A stretch of 64,000 bases of DNA from Mesorhabditis belari (GCA_958450365.1 CAUEEP010000883.1:302001-366000), one strand, 5' to 3'. Positions 30,098 to 41,115 are shown, counted from the stretch's first letter. The notes: generated by a model from the letters alone, not told the origin. Translations and numbers: made by a program.

Positions 30098-30515
30098 TTT
30101 GAAAATTTGGGGAAAAAACCTGTTAAATTGTTTCCTTTCATGGCATTAAAATCCTCCTTCTCCGTGACCCTTGAACCGTATTGGAACCGTATTGGACCCG
30201 TATTGGACCCGTATTGGACCCGTATTGAACCCGTAATGGAACCGTTTGAGAAAAAAACCTATTAAATTGTTTCCTTTCATGGCATTAAAATCCTCCTTCT
30301 CCGTGACCCTTGAACCGTATTGGAACCGTATTGGAAACGTATTGGAACCGTATTGGAACCGTATTGAACCCGTAATGGAACCGTTTGAGAAAAAAAAACC
30401 TGTTAAATTGTTTCCTTTCATGGCATTAAAATCCTCATTCTCCGTGACCCTTGACGATTTTTGAAACTCAAGCTTTTGAAAGATCAAGAAAGAAGAAAAA
30501 GAAGAAAAAAGCTCT
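30098..30515. repeat. higher-order tandem repeat, about 118-bp units with CCGTATTGGAA cores
   Basis: Three units each contain TGTTAAATTGTTTCCTTTCA, TCCGTGACCCTTGAACCG and several CCGTATTGGAA copies. It is the inverted relative of 17478-17815. Confidence 0.92.
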
Positions 30516-31082
30516 TTTTACTCCCGGATTAGCTCTTTTTATAACTACTATATTTTTAATTATGTAGAATGTTGATGATTGTTTAATTTAACAAAAAAAA
30601 AACAGAATTTCAAAATACTTTCCCATCTAGATAAGGTGCCAAGAAAAGAGGCAAAAGAGGATGGCTGAGGGTGGAAATTAGTGTTTAGTGTGCTTAGGAT
30701 GGGAGGAGTGAGTTAAGGAGAAGAAAAAGGAAAAGAAAAAGAGGGAAAAGGGGTTAAGAAAAGTAAAGAGAATGTTTCAAAAGAGTGTCCCATCTACATA
30801 AAAGAGAAGAACCACTTCTATCTTTGGCAGGGGAAAAGTGTATCGATTCTCGAAATTTGAAAAGAGAGAAAATGGTGGAATTGAATGAATGAATTTGAAT
30901 GAAATGACCATTGAAAGTGAATGTTTCAAAATGAATCTAAACTTTTTTGGATTAAATTCCATAGTCGGCTTCGATAATTGTCTTTTGACGCTTTATTATT
31001 GAAATAAAGTACAGTCGACTCTCTCTATAATGGAATTCCATATAACGGAATAGAATTTTGATTTCGGCTAACGCTAAGCTAT
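30516..31082. other. gene-free stretch
   Basis: Purine-rich tract (30715-30765) and AT-rich DNA, with ACTCTCTATAATGGAATTCC at 31018-31040. No gene seen. Confidence 0.45.
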
Positions 31083-32630
31083 ATACAGTGCCGCTCAAAG
31101 GTGCCGCTCAGTGCCGCTCAATGACCCCCCTCCCCAAACTTTTTAGGTTTTTCATATAAAACAAATGCACAGGGTAATATTTTGAAAGACAAAATCTAGC
31201 TTTCTCATAAATATGCATAAATATTTTGGTTTCAGCTCATTTTGAATGCTTTCTAGAAGATGACATAAAAAAGAAAACTTAAGGTCGCTCAAAGGTAATG
31301 ACCCCCCTAAGCGTTTGTGTTGAACAACTTTCATAAATCAATTTTTTTCTACTTTTATAGTTTATTTCTAATTTATTTTGATTTTTTCAGATATGGGCAA
31401 GAAATATTATCCGCTTGCTCTACGCGAAATTCTCCTCGACAAGGTTCCCTCTGGATCGAGTGTCAAAAGAGCTGCAAGAAGTTTTGGAATCCCATACCCT
31501 ACGGCAAAGCGCTGGAATCGTGCCTACAAAAAGAAAAAGGTTTTGGAGTTCAAATACAAGCAAGGACGCAACAAAATTACCGATGAAAGATATGACAGAA
31601 GACTCGTTCTCGAAAGTAAATCGATTCCTCGTTTAAGAGCACGAGAAATTCTGCAAAACATTCCACATCCCGATGGTGTGCAACCTTCCATTTCTACTAT
31701 AAAGCGAAGACTTGTCGATTCTGGATTATTGGGTCGACATGGCTCAAAGAAGCCGCTTATCTCAAAGAAAAATCAGAAGGAACGCTTAAGTTGGGCCAAG
31801 AATTACCGAAATTAGAATGTGGATGATTCGTCGACGGTTTTGTTTTCAGACGAAACGAAGGTCAACTTCTTTTCTTCTGACGGAATACAATGGATTCGAC
31901 GACCAAAAAACACACGGCACGTTGAGGCGTACAATATTCCAACAGTTAAACACGGGGGAGGCTCGGTACTTCTTTGGGGATGTTTCTCGGGTTTGGGAGT
32001 TGGTCCACTCGTGCGCATAAAAGGCATCATGAATGCCGAAAAGTATGTTGATATCTTGGAAAATTATATGTTGCCTTATGCTAAGCAAAATTTGCCTAAC
32101 GGATGGACTTTTCAACAGGATCGCGACCCCAAACACACAGTCCAACGGACCAAAACTTGGTTCAATCGAAATCGCGTGTCCGTTCTTCAATGGCCTGCTC
32201 AGAGTCCCGATGCAAATCCTATTGAACATATATGGAATTATTTGAAGAAACAATGCCAAGGATATAAAGTAAAAAGATTCTGGTGATTTGTACCGGAAAT
32301 TACAAGAAGAGTGGACAAAAATTGACGCAGGAGTTATCAAAAAGCTTTTTGAATCAATGCCTCGGCGAGTTGAAGTTATTATTCATGCAAAAGGTCAAAA
32401 TACAAAATATTAGTTCTTTTTCGATTTTGTTTCTAGTTATACTGTTTTTGTTGAATAAATATCTTTAGAGCTCGAAAACTTTTACAGCATTGGCAAGGGG
32501 GGTCATTACTTTTGAGCGACCTTAAGTTTTCTTTTTTATGTCATCTTCTTTTTATGTCATCAGCAAGCATTCAAAATGAGCTGAAACAAAAATATTTATG
32601 CATATTTATGAGAAAGCTAGATTTTGTTTT
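31083..32630 (+). mobile_element. Tc1-like transposon
   Basis: Encodes a Tc1-type transposase (31393-32413) between inverted arms: 31184-31313 (AAAATCTAGCTTTCTCATAA, AAGAAAACTTAAGGTCGCTC) pairs with 32493-32630. Outside the left arm CAGTGCCGCTCAAAGG is repeated three times in short order (31085-31120), so the left terminus is scrambled. A duplicate of the right end lies at 32863-33028. Confidence 0.9.
31393..32413 (+). pseudogene. Tc1-like transposase (DD34E), one stop and one frameshift
   Basis: The ATG at 31393 follows TTTTTTCAG. The N-terminal HTH reads SSVKRAARSFGIPYPTAKRW, and the second DNA-binding part RAREILQNI...SISTIKRRL. The triad sits in LFSDETK, FQQDRDPKHT and SPDANPIEHIWNYLKK, with 34 residues between the second D and E, as in Tc1. 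The usual QQDNDPKHT has R for N. An in-frame TAG at 31813-31815 interrupts it right before the catalytic domain. A frameshift near 32272 precedes the C-terminus (RKLQEEWTKIDAGVIKKLF), which ends at 32413. The full length would be about 340 residues, normal for Tc1. It is inactive as read. Confidence 0.93.
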
Positions 32631-32639
32631 TTTATAAAC

Positions 32640-33028
32640 CATTCTGAACAACTTTTATGCCAATTTGAGCAACAATTCCGAGCCTTCAAGAGTGTCTCTC
32701 TTTTCACTGGGTTTAGAGGTGCGAGACCGAATTAAGAGGCTTAAAACCTCAAGGAACTGCTTGAAATAGCTAGAAAACAAGTACTAAAGCTTGGATAAAT
32801 ACCAAATTAAGAATCTACGCCTTTAATCTTTAATCCTTTAATCTACGCCTTTACGGTCTTTTTCGATTTTGTTTCTAGTTATACTGCTTTTGTTGAATAA
32901 ATATCTTTAGAGCTCGAAAACTTTTACAGCATTGGCAAGGGGACCATTACTTTTGAGCGACCTTAAGTTTTCTTTTTTATGTCATCTTCTAGAAAGCATT
33001 CAAAATGAGCTGAAACCAGAATATTTAC
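32640..33028. repeat. third copy of the 20351 repeat, then duplicated 3' end of the Tc1 element
   Basis: 32640-32825 matches the 225-bp repeats near 20.5 kb (GAGCAACAATTCCGAGC, GACCGAATTAAGAGGCTTAA). 32863-33028 repeats 32410-32610 of the Tc1 element (TTTTGTTGAATAAATATCTT, TACTTTTGAGCGACCTTAAG) in direct orientation. Confidence 0.85.
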
Positions 33029-33032
33029 CGTA

Positions 33033-33300
33033 TTCTCTCTAATAATAGTGCACTCTTTAATAGTAGTGCACTCTCTAATAGTATTGCGGTCCGAGAGGGG
33101 GTTGAAAAAATAGTAGTGCACCCACGAAAATTTGAATTTCTGGTGCTTCTTTTTCATCTAAACCTTTTTGACTTTATGTTTATGTGACATTCTAAAGCTA
33201 TTCAAGACAACGATACTTTGATAATAAATAAGTTCATTTTCTATGATCACCGAAAGCCGGTTTTTTTGACAATTTTGAGGGTTTCGAACTTACGCTCTAT
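33033..33300. mobile_element. truncated element with CCGTATTCTCTCTAATAATAG end
   Basis: TACCGTATTCTCTCTAATAA, then TAATAGTAGTGCACTC and GGGGGTTGAAAAAATAGTAG, the same layout as the left end of 50313-50696. No right end found within 300 bp. Confidence 0.55.
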
Positions 33301-33469
33301 CTAAATTTCTGTAAATGCATTTCCGTTAGACTTTTTTAATGAATTGATATAGAAATGATATATATAGTTATCCTTTTTTAAAATCTTGAATTTTGGGAGG
33401 CTAACTCTATTTTGACAACACTAAATTTGTTCCTAAAGTGACTTGTTCCTAAAGTGACTCCTTTTTTGG

Positions 33470-34455
33470 TCACTCGCATTTGGCCCTCGAAATTTCTTCA
33501 ATGATTCGATCAATTGAAACACGTTTTAGCCTATTTTGTAGAGGAGATTTACAGCTTTCAAATAGTTTATAACATTCATCGATATCAGGTTTCTATCGTT
33601 GGATATCGATTTATGAAAATGTTGAAATCCGCATTTCTTATGCATGTACCTAATAGAACAAAAACAAATCATAGTGGAAAGCGCTATTGTAAGAACTCTA
33701 AATGATTAGCTCTAATCGATTCCCTGACCACGAAAACCCCAGCCAAATATCTTTTTTTCTCATCTACAGTACTGGACAATGAAATATGATATTTGAAAAA
33801 TGATCGTCACTTTCGCGCGTCTGTAACTCCCTTGCCTTTGAGTTTAGACTATTAGTGTTATACATTTTCTGAAAGCTCTTTTCAAGGGCTACACAATGGT
33901 AATATTGATATTTAGAAATACGGTATTTTTTGACGCATTTGAGCGTGCAATAGCAATAACGCAATAACTCAATGTATAATAATGAAAAAGTAAAAGTATA
34001 CTGAACAAAGAAACAAGGGGAAACAAAGGTCTAAGCAAAGGAACAAAGATCATTCAAATTCTGTTTCAATTTTCTACCTATTAAAACATTGGATAACGAA
34101 TTAATTGGACGATCTGCGACGAACAATGAAATATCATATTTGAAAAACGATCGTCACTTTCGCGCGTCTGTAACTCCCTTGTCTTTGAGTTTAGACTATT
34201 AGTGTTATACCATTTTCTGAAAGCTCTTTTCAAGGGCTACACAATGGTAATATTAATATTTAGAAATACGATAAAGACAAGGGAGTTATAGTTATAGACG
34301 CGCGAAAGTGACGATCGTTTTTCAAATATCATATTTCATTGTCCAGTAGTGTACGTCAAACTCATCCAAAAATTCGCCCTCGAAATTTCTTCAATGTTTC
34401 GATCAATTGAAAAATGTTTTAGCCTATTTTGTAGAGGAGATTTACAACTTTCAAA
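33470..34455. repeat. stacked family-C MITEs and family-H repeats
   Basis: Family H (GAAATTTCTTCAATGATTCG to GCATTTCTTATGCATGTACC) at 33480-33680, a half family-C MITE at 33767-33926, a full one at 34119-34351, then the start of another family-H copy at 34370-34455 cut by a mariner fragment. No gene. Confidence 0.82.
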
Positions 34456-34457
34456 TA

Positions 34458-34770
34458 TTGGGTTGGTGAATTGAAAACTGCCGGCTATTTCGCGGGACTC
34501 GCAGATAAAAAAACAACAGCATTGAACCAGCTGAAAGGGGGTTTCGTTACTTCAATCTATCCTCAAATTATTGCGAAAAAATTATGCTTTCAGCTTTTTA
34601 TTTTTTGGCATTTTTCTTCACTTCTTCTATTGCACTCGACAATCTGCCACCGGGACATATTCGTCATGTCATGCTTCATGAGTTCCTACAAGAGCACAGT
34701 GCAGGCTTGGCAGCTGCTAATCTTCAAGATTCTTCAAATCTTCAAACTTGTCCCTAAAGTGACTCGATTC
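34458..34770 (+). pseudogene. 5' fragment of TTGGGTTGG-family mariner with N-terminal transposase
   Basis: The left TIR TTGGGTTGGTGAATTGAAAA at 34458 and leader CGGGACTCGCAGATAAA are followed, after frame damage, by DNLPPGHIRHVMLHEFLQEH and SAGLAAANLQ (about 34635-34735). That is the first helix-turn-helix of a mariner transposase. The element is broken off before the catalytic domain and continues into a family-H repeat (34780-34970). Confidence 0.65.
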
Positions 34771-34973
34771 CTTTTTTGGTCACTCGCATTTCGCCCTCGA
34801 AATTTTTTTCAATGGTTCGATCAATTGAAACACGTTTTAGCCTATTTTGTAGAGGAGATTTACAGCTTTCAAATAGTTTATAACATTCATCGATATCAGG
34901 TTTCTATCGTTGGATATCGATTTATGAAAATGTTGAAATCTGGATTTCTTATGCATGTACCTAATATTTCTAA

Positions 34974-37900
34974 TTATAATTTCAAAACATTTTCGAAAAC
35001 GAATTTAATGCATTTGTGGTAGAACTGAGACGACAGAGGCTCTTTTTTTCGAATTTCTCCGCTCCTTTGGCTTTCGAAAACAAATGATTGTGGCAATGCT
35101 GAATTTTTGTGATTTCTAAATATTTTTTTTTTTGCAAAACTCACGTAACGATGACGTTGAAAAAGAGAAATTGATTGAAGACAAGGACTGCATCGAAAAT
35201 CTCAAAATAAGCACTTTCGAGAAAGAGATTCATAATGATTCCAATTAAATAGGAAAAAATTGTGCTCGTTATGGCTAGTGATGAGTTGATAAGCATCTAA
35301 AAAGCTAGGGTTTTTCGAGAAAATTTTGATCAAACTTGTATCATCAGCAATCGTTCGGATTTTGAAACCGATCCACTTCGTTTCAACTGAAAAAGTATTA
35401 TTGGATTTTCATTCTATAAATTCTATAAATTCTAAGATGATAAAGTTTATTAGGAGTCTCTGGCCTTGGAAAAGAAATTACAATCCGTCTAAGCAACAAT
35501 TGGGGTTATCGGACATTTGATACGCGCCCCGGCCCCGTTTCCCATTAGCAAGCTAACTTTGAGCTCAAATTTCTTGGTGTTGGGCTATCGAATTCAAATG
35601 TTCTTCGTGTCATTAGATGCGTCAAGTCTTTCTCTGTCGATTGGTATAAAAACCATTGAAAATGGACAGTTCGACATCAAGATATTTGAGCTCAAAGTTG
35701 GATTGCCAATGGCAAAAGGGGCGGGACGCGTATAAAAGGTCCGTCGCCCCGCCCCTTTTGCCATTGGCAATCTAACTTTAGCCTCAAATTTCTTGGTGTT
35801 GGGTTGTTCAATTTAAATGTTCTTGATGTCATTAGATGCGCTAAGTCTTTACTTTACTTATTCCTTTTTGTTACTTACTTACTTCTCGATTGTAAAACCA
35901 CCTTTGTAGATGGTTAGCAAACCTTTGATACACGCCCCGCCCCTTTTCCCATTAGCAATCTAACTTTGAGCTCAAATTTCTTTGTGTTGGGCTGTTGAAT
36001 TCAGAAATTATTGATATCATTAGATGCGCTAAATCTTTCTCTGTCGATTGGTATAAAAACTATTTAAATTGGACAGTCCAACGCAAAGATATTTGATCTT
36101 AAAGTTGGATTGCCAATGGCAAAGAAGGCGGAGCGATGGACCTTTTATACGCCCCCCGCCCCTTCACCATTGGCAATCCAACTTTAAGCTCAAATATCTT
36201 GGTGTCGAACTGTCCAATTTCAATGGTTTTTGTAACAATCGACAGAGAAAGACTTGACGCATCTAATGACACGAAGAACATTTAAATTCGACAGCCCAAC
36301 ACCAAGAAATTTGAGCTTAAAGTTAGATTGCCAATGGGAAACGGGGCGGGGCGACGGACCTTTTATACGCGTGTTGGACTGTCCAATTTAAACAGTTTTT
36401 ATATCAATCGACAGAGAAAGACTTGACGCATCTAATGATACCAAGAACATTTAAATTGAACAACCCAACACCAAGATATTTGAGCTTAAATTTAGATTGC
36501 CAATGGCAAAGAAAGCGGGCCACGTATCAAATGTTCCACAATCAAAAATCGCTATTTTTACCATATTCTCCGCAATTTTAAAATAATAATAACACATTTG
36601 GGCATAAAGCTTACAACATCTTTTTGACTCTCACCATTTTCATCTTTCGATTCGTCATGATATCCAGTGAACACATCAGAAAATAGGGAATGTAGACGAA
36701 ATACCAGCTGACCATTCGGCTAACAGTTTCATCGGGCACAAAAAGTACCGCTTCTCGTGCACCGACTCGAAGCAGCCATGGGAGAGCAATTTGAAAAAAT
36801 GGCCATCTCAAAGTGTAGATGAAGAGCAAACCATCAAAGGAAAGAGCAAGGAAACGACTAGATCGAACATTATGTTACTTTGACATTTTTGTATTTGGCA
36901 TAGCTTTGATTTGATGGCAATCGGCATAGGCTTGAAAATAATCTGCCCTTAGAAAATGTTAAAGTGGCAAGAACAGCTTTCTTTTGGGTTGGTGAATTGA
37001 AAACTGCCGGCTATTGTCATATGTGACAGTTTGAGCACTTTCTTCAAAAGAAACCCATTTTGGTGTCAATGGAAAAGTTGTAGAGAATCAAAAATTAAGC
37101 TTATATCCAAATTTTCAGAACGATTCAAAAACTGGTTTTCAAGAAATGCGAAATTTACGAATTTTCACAAAACTTGCATTTTAAGCGAAACTACTAAGTG
37201 TATCTTTTTGGAAATTTGGCTATAAGCCTAATTTTTGATTCTCTACAACTTTTCTATTGACACCAAAATGGGTTTCTTTTGAAGAAAGTGCTCAAATGCT
37301 CAAACTGGGACATCTCCAGTCCTCCATTTCTCACACTTGTCTCACACTTGATAGCAAGACGACCCTTAATGCAATAAAATACAGCGAACAGTTGGGAAAA
37401 GTGAATGAATCCATGAAGAAGAATAGGCCCTCCAAGTCAAAGATCGTTCTCCTTCACGACAACGCGCGCCCTCATGTTGCAAAACTGACTCGCTCTAAAA
37501 TAAATAGCCTTACTGGGACATCTCCAGTCCTCCATTTTTGAGTCTCGCACTTGTCTCACACACAAACCAAAATCCTACTACGAAAGAGGAATCCGCAAAT
37601 CGCCTGTAAAATGGGCAGAAGTCGTCAATAATAATGGAAATTATTTGGAATGAATTGATGGTTTTTATATTGAATAAATTTTAGTTCAAAATCCCGCAGT
37701 TTTCAATTGACCAACCAAATATGTTTATCACCTTAATGAAATAAACAATTGACTGTATTGAGCCACATCTCGCAGAATAAACCAGGGTAAAAAGTTTCGA
37801 TATGTTGAGTTTAAAGCAGAGTAGACATCGTTTGAGCATCTAGAATTAGATAAATGAGAGGAATGAGAGAAAGACTTTTCAACTACCCAGTTGGATGAAT

Positions 37901-39177
37901 TGGAATCGCACAATAGTGATAGCTTAAAAAGACTAATGCAAATAGGAATTTCGCTAAATTTTCGTTTATTGCCAACAAGCTGAACGTTTTACGTTTTATT
38001 AGAAAATGAGTTTTTTTAACAAACCGAATCGGTAAGGTCAAACGATCGTTTCGGAAGATTACATAGATTGCAATGGGGATGATAATCACACTTACACACA
38101 TCAACTGAAATCAACTGAATCAACTGAATCAAATGAAATCAACTGAATCAATTGAATCAATTGAATTAACTGAAATCAACTGAATCAATTGAAATCAATT
38201 GAATCCATTGAATCAACTGAATCAACTGAATCAACTGAATCAACTGAATCAACTGAATCAACTGAATCAACTGAATCAACTGAATCAATTGAATCAATTG
38301 AATCAATTGAATCAATTGAATCAATTGAATCAACTGAATCAACTGGAATCAACTGAATCAACTGGAATCAACTGAATCAATTGAAATCAACTGAATCAAC
38401 TGAATCAACTGGAATCAATTGAATCAACTGAATCAACTAAATCAACTGGAATCAACTGAATCAACTGAATCAACTGAATCAATTGAAATCAATCAACAAT
38501 CAAATCACTTTAAACAATGAGAAAGCAAAAGTTGATGCCATTTTCGGTTTTTTTAGAAACATTAAATTAAATTTAAATCTCTTTAGATAACAATTTATTC
38601 TAAAAAAAATAAGCATCATCTGTGCAGAAAAGTAGCTCTTTTCTGTGAAATCTTATTTAAATTGATGCTTTGATTTTGAATATCTCTGATTCAATTAAGA
38701 TGGAAGGTCCGCTTTCGGAGATGGCAGTTTGCCTCTCAGGCAGTGTCAGACTTGGTTTCAACGATTCCGAGAGGGAGACGAGGCTTTGGAAGATTACGAG
38801 CACGTTCGAGTTCGAGTTCGAGGCCAGAACGAAGCCAAGCCAGAACGTGAACGAAGCCAAGCTGAGGGACGTTATTCAGGGCGATCCATGCCAATCTGCT
38901 CGCGATCTTGCGAAAATATTCCATTGTGATCATGTCACCATCGAATGCCATCTTTTTTTTTTTAAATTTACCGTCAAATCAACAGTTTCTTTTGCACCAT
39001 CCTAATAGAACGAACGATTAGGACGGGCTATTTCTGGTCACCCTAAACGCCTTACCACATATTCCCCATATTTTCCAATCGCTACAATCGACTCTGCCAA
39101 CTGATCATCGATTTCAACTCGTTGCTTTAGCAGTGCCCAATTCATATCAGATAAACCCGTTAGCACAATATATAAAC
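34974..39177 (-). CDS. multi-pass membrane protein, probable nematode serpentine (7TM) receptor, 5' partial
   Basis: Six minus-strand exons join in phase: 39177-39056, 38104-38025, 36857-36635, 35386-35336, 35296-35145 and 35115-34974, about 255 residues. Hydrophobic segments include LMCVSVIIIPIAIYVIF, RFLALSFDGLLFIYTL, MVSWYFVYIPYFLMCSLDI, LAITSTIFSYLIGIIMNLFL and FDAVLVFNQFLFFNVIV. Between them are a basic loop (NRKMKMLKRSGSVSKSER) and a polar C-terminal tail. This pattern, with the basic loop before the last two segments, fits nematode chemoreceptors; the subfamily is not clear. Acceptors are TTTTTAG, TTTCAG, GATCTAG (weak), TTTTTCAG, TTTTTAG and TATTTAG. The last intron is only 29 nt, and without it a TGA follows FNVIVT directly. 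Upstream exons were not found. Introns hold MITE stacks, a mariner mosaic and a 9-bp array. Confidence 0.78.
35513..36537. repeat. stack of about 220-bp inverted units with GC-rich ends
   Basis: At least five units in alternating orientation share CTCAAATTTCTTGGTGTTGG, GTCATTAGATGCG, TCTTTCTCTGTCGATTGGTA and TTGCCAATGGCAAA. Boundaries read ACATTTGATACGCGCCCC on the left and its complement on the right. Junctions carry CCCCGCCCC next to GTATAAAAGG. It lies in receptor intron 3. Confidence 0.88.
36984..37718. mobile_element. mariner mosaic, second copy of the 2908-4132 arrangement
   Basis: The left end TTGGGTTGGTGAATTGAAAA and right end TTTTCAATTGACCAACC. The inner inverted pair (GAGAATCAAAAATTAAGC and complement) and the GGACATCTCCAGTCCTCCAT motifs match 2908-3400. 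It is inserted in receptor intron 2. Confidence 0.82.
37362..37530 (+). pseudogene. mariner transposase catalytic fragment
   Basis: The plus strand reads SKTTLNAIKYSEQLGKVNES and KSKIVLLHDNARPHVAKLTR, which contains the second aspartate of the mariner triad (HDNARPHVA). Only about 55 codons remain, flanked by GGACATCTCCAGTCCTCC copies. Confidence 0.85.
38101..38490. repeat. 9-bp array TCAACTGAA that reproduces a 3' splice site
   Basis: About 40 copies of TCAACTGAA (variants TCAATTGAA, TCAACTGGAA) directly abut the acceptor of the receptor exon 38104-38025. Read on the minus strand, each unit is TTCAG/TTGA, identical to the true junction TTTCAG/TTGATG. Confidence 0.92.
38700..38960 (+). pseudogene. 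decayed mariner transposase, N-terminal HTH
   Basis: Across two frames: CQTWFQRFREGDEALED and LRDVIQGDPCQSARDLAKIF then HCDHVTIECHL, the linker and second helix-turn-helix of a mariner transposase. Frames shift and no catalytic part follows here. The middle part at 39465-39690 may belong to the same decayed copy. Confidence 0.82.
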
Positions 39178-39362
39178 CTAAAAAGTTTATGATTATGAAA
39201 TGATTTATGAAGTTAATCAAATTTTCAGTTTAACTAATCAGTAAACTCTGAAAAAGACCAACCAAAAAGTCGAGACAAAGAAAAGTTTGCAAGCTAGACT
39301 TTCATAATGGAAATTTATCATCTTTTTCTCTTCAAATTTCTTTATATTGATCAAATTTCTTT

Positions 39363-39465
39363 AAAAATGAAGGAAAATCGCGAAAAGCTATTGAAAGGCT
39401 ATTGATCTGAGGGTCGCTGGTTCGACTTCCACCGGTGACAATATTTTTCAAGAAATTTTTTGTTT
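39363..39465 (+). repeat. tRNA-like repeat, copy 1
   Basis: GATCTGAGGGTCGCTGGTTCG then ACTTCCACC looks like an anticodon-to-T-arm segment with box B GGTTCGACTTC, followed by ATATTTTTCAAGAAATTTTT. Repeated at 39690-39790. Likely a tRNA-derived retroposon. Confidence 0.5.
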
Positions 39466-39690
39466 TTTCTTGATAGGCACATGAAAACCCGAGGTCAGGA
39501 TCGTCGATTTATTCATCGGATAGTGACAGGTGACGAAAAATGGTGTCTCTACGTGAATGTGAAGTCAAGGAAAGTATGGGCTGATTCCGATCAACAAGCA
39601 ACTCCAAGGGTAAAAGCAGAACTTGACCCGAAAAAGACAATGCTGTGTGTTTGGTGGGACCATCAGGGCATTCTTCAACAAAAAACGAGA
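39465..39690 (+). pseudogene. mariner transposase middle fragment
   Basis: The plus strand reads RFIHRIVTGDEKWCLYVNVK and DPKKTMLCVWWDHQGIL. GDEKW carries the first catalytic aspartate. The fragment is bounded on both sides by the same tRNA-like repeat. Confidence 0.88.
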
Positions 39691-39790
39691 AAAACGAAGG
39701 AAAACGCGAAAAGCGGCGGAAAGGCATTGATCTGAGGGTCGCTGGTTCGACTTCCACCGGTGACCATATTTTTCAAGAAATTTTTTGCTA
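39690..39790 (+). repeat. tRNA-like repeat, copy 2
   Basis: Second copy of 39363-39465 (GGTTCGACTTCCACCGGTGA, then ATATTTTTCAAGAAATTTTT). Confidence 0.5.
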
Positions 39791-39865
39791 AGATTCTGAA
39801 AATGCGTGTCTAGGGGTTAATTTTGATGCTGATCACGAAACAAATGGTTTTAGCCTAGGTTTCTG

Positions 39866-40575
39866 CACGGAAAACTAACGAAACGTGAAAACAGCCATTT
39901 TTTGGCTCTGCCCCCCTTTACTAAAATAGCTATAAAAACTTTTAGAAAAGAGATATCTCAAAACGGTTTTTACCAATCGATCCGTCTTGAATTCAGCTTT
40001 AGGATGAGCTAAAAAACGTCTAAATTCGACAAATTTAAGGTACTCTCCCAAAAAATCCGAAAGGACTTTTCCATCAACCCAATATTTTGAAAACGAAAAA
40101 ATGAGCAAGTTTTCTAGGGTTTATTATCAAAAGTAGTCAAGTATTTGAAGTCAAATACTTGTAGTGATTGTCTTTAAATGTCACTCATTGTCTTTAAATG
40201 TCACTCATTGTCTTTAAATGACGATTTATAAATTTTCATTACATTACACTGTTCGCTTTGTTGCTGTTAATATTCGCCTTAGCTAGACGCCTGTTTTTGT
40301 GGATTGGTTTATCGAATGAAGCTCGATTTTCGGTAAAATTCGAAAGCTCGAAATGACTCGAAACTAACGAAACGTGAAAACAGCCATTTTTTGGCTCTGC
40401 CCCCTTTACTAAAATAGCTGTAAAAACTTTTAGAAAAGAGATATCTCAAAACGGTTTTTACCAATCGATCGGTCTTGAATTCAGCTTTAGGATGAGCTAT
40501 AAAACGTCAAAATTCGACAAATTTAAGGTACTCTCCCAAAAAATCGGAAAGGACTTTTCCACCAAACCAATACAT
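39866..40575. repeat. direct repeats (39866-40090, 40366-40575) around a dispersed repeat (40125-40361)
   Basis: CTAACGAAACGTGAAAACAG to GGAAAGGACTTTTCCA occurs twice. The middle part (TTATTATCAAAAGTAGTCAA ... AAGCTCGATTTTCGGTAAAA) matches the outer arms of the repeat at 50145-51335. Confidence 0.85.
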
Positions 40576-40743
40576 TATAATGATCAAGATGAAATTTTAA
40601 AAAGCTTGAAAGCTGCCTATAAAAGCTCAGGCTCAGGCTACCAGAAAAACTCACCTAAAAACGAAAAAGTGATTGCTAAAACGATGACCACATCGATGTA
40701 TCTCCAAAATTTCGAATCTTTTAACGCCATTTCTAAAAAATAG
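40492..40743 (+). CDS. candidate short ORF (83 codons), unrecognised
   Basis: The frame runs through the end of a repeat into unique sequence reading DQDEILKSLKAAYKSSGSGY, QKNSPKNEKVIAKTM and LQNFESFNAISKK before a TAG. The unique part (about 40570-40743) uses varied codons and looks protein-like, but no acceptor, donor or family is visible. Downstream at 40835-40975 another open plus-strand stretch reads LIAHFVYFKGSLFSENSQRL. Both could be relics of one gene. Confidence 0.22.
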   Translation: MSYKTSKFDKFKVLSQKIGKDFSTKPIHYNDQDEILKSLKAAYKSSGSGYQKNSPKNEKVIAKTMTTSMYLQNFESFNAISKK

Positions 40744-41115
40744 AATTTAGTCAATATTTAGAAAGTGACTTTTACCCTTTTTGATATCATGTGGTTTTCA
40801 GTAATGGCTTTTTTAGTAAGTAATGACCTTTTTTTTTGTAATCAAATGGACACCCGATAATTTAATCGCACACTTTGTGTATTTTAAAGGTTCACTCTTT
40901 TCGGAAAACTCACAACGTTTGAGAAAACAAGTTTGCATCATCGATCTGATAAATATAGCACAAAAAAAGCTATTTTAGATGATGTCAAATGCTTAAAATG
41001 CTTTCGAATAGGTAAATGAGTATACAGGGTGTTCCAAAAGTTTGAAAACTTTTCAAAATTCAGCTATTTTTGTGTTATTTATGCAATTCTTTTTGCATTT
41101 TAGCTTCTATTACTA

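Noticed and set aside
34471..35022. 183-codon plus ORF
   Set aside because: A chain of a mariner TIR, a shifted transposase piece, a family-H repeat and antisense of the receptor tail; not one gene.
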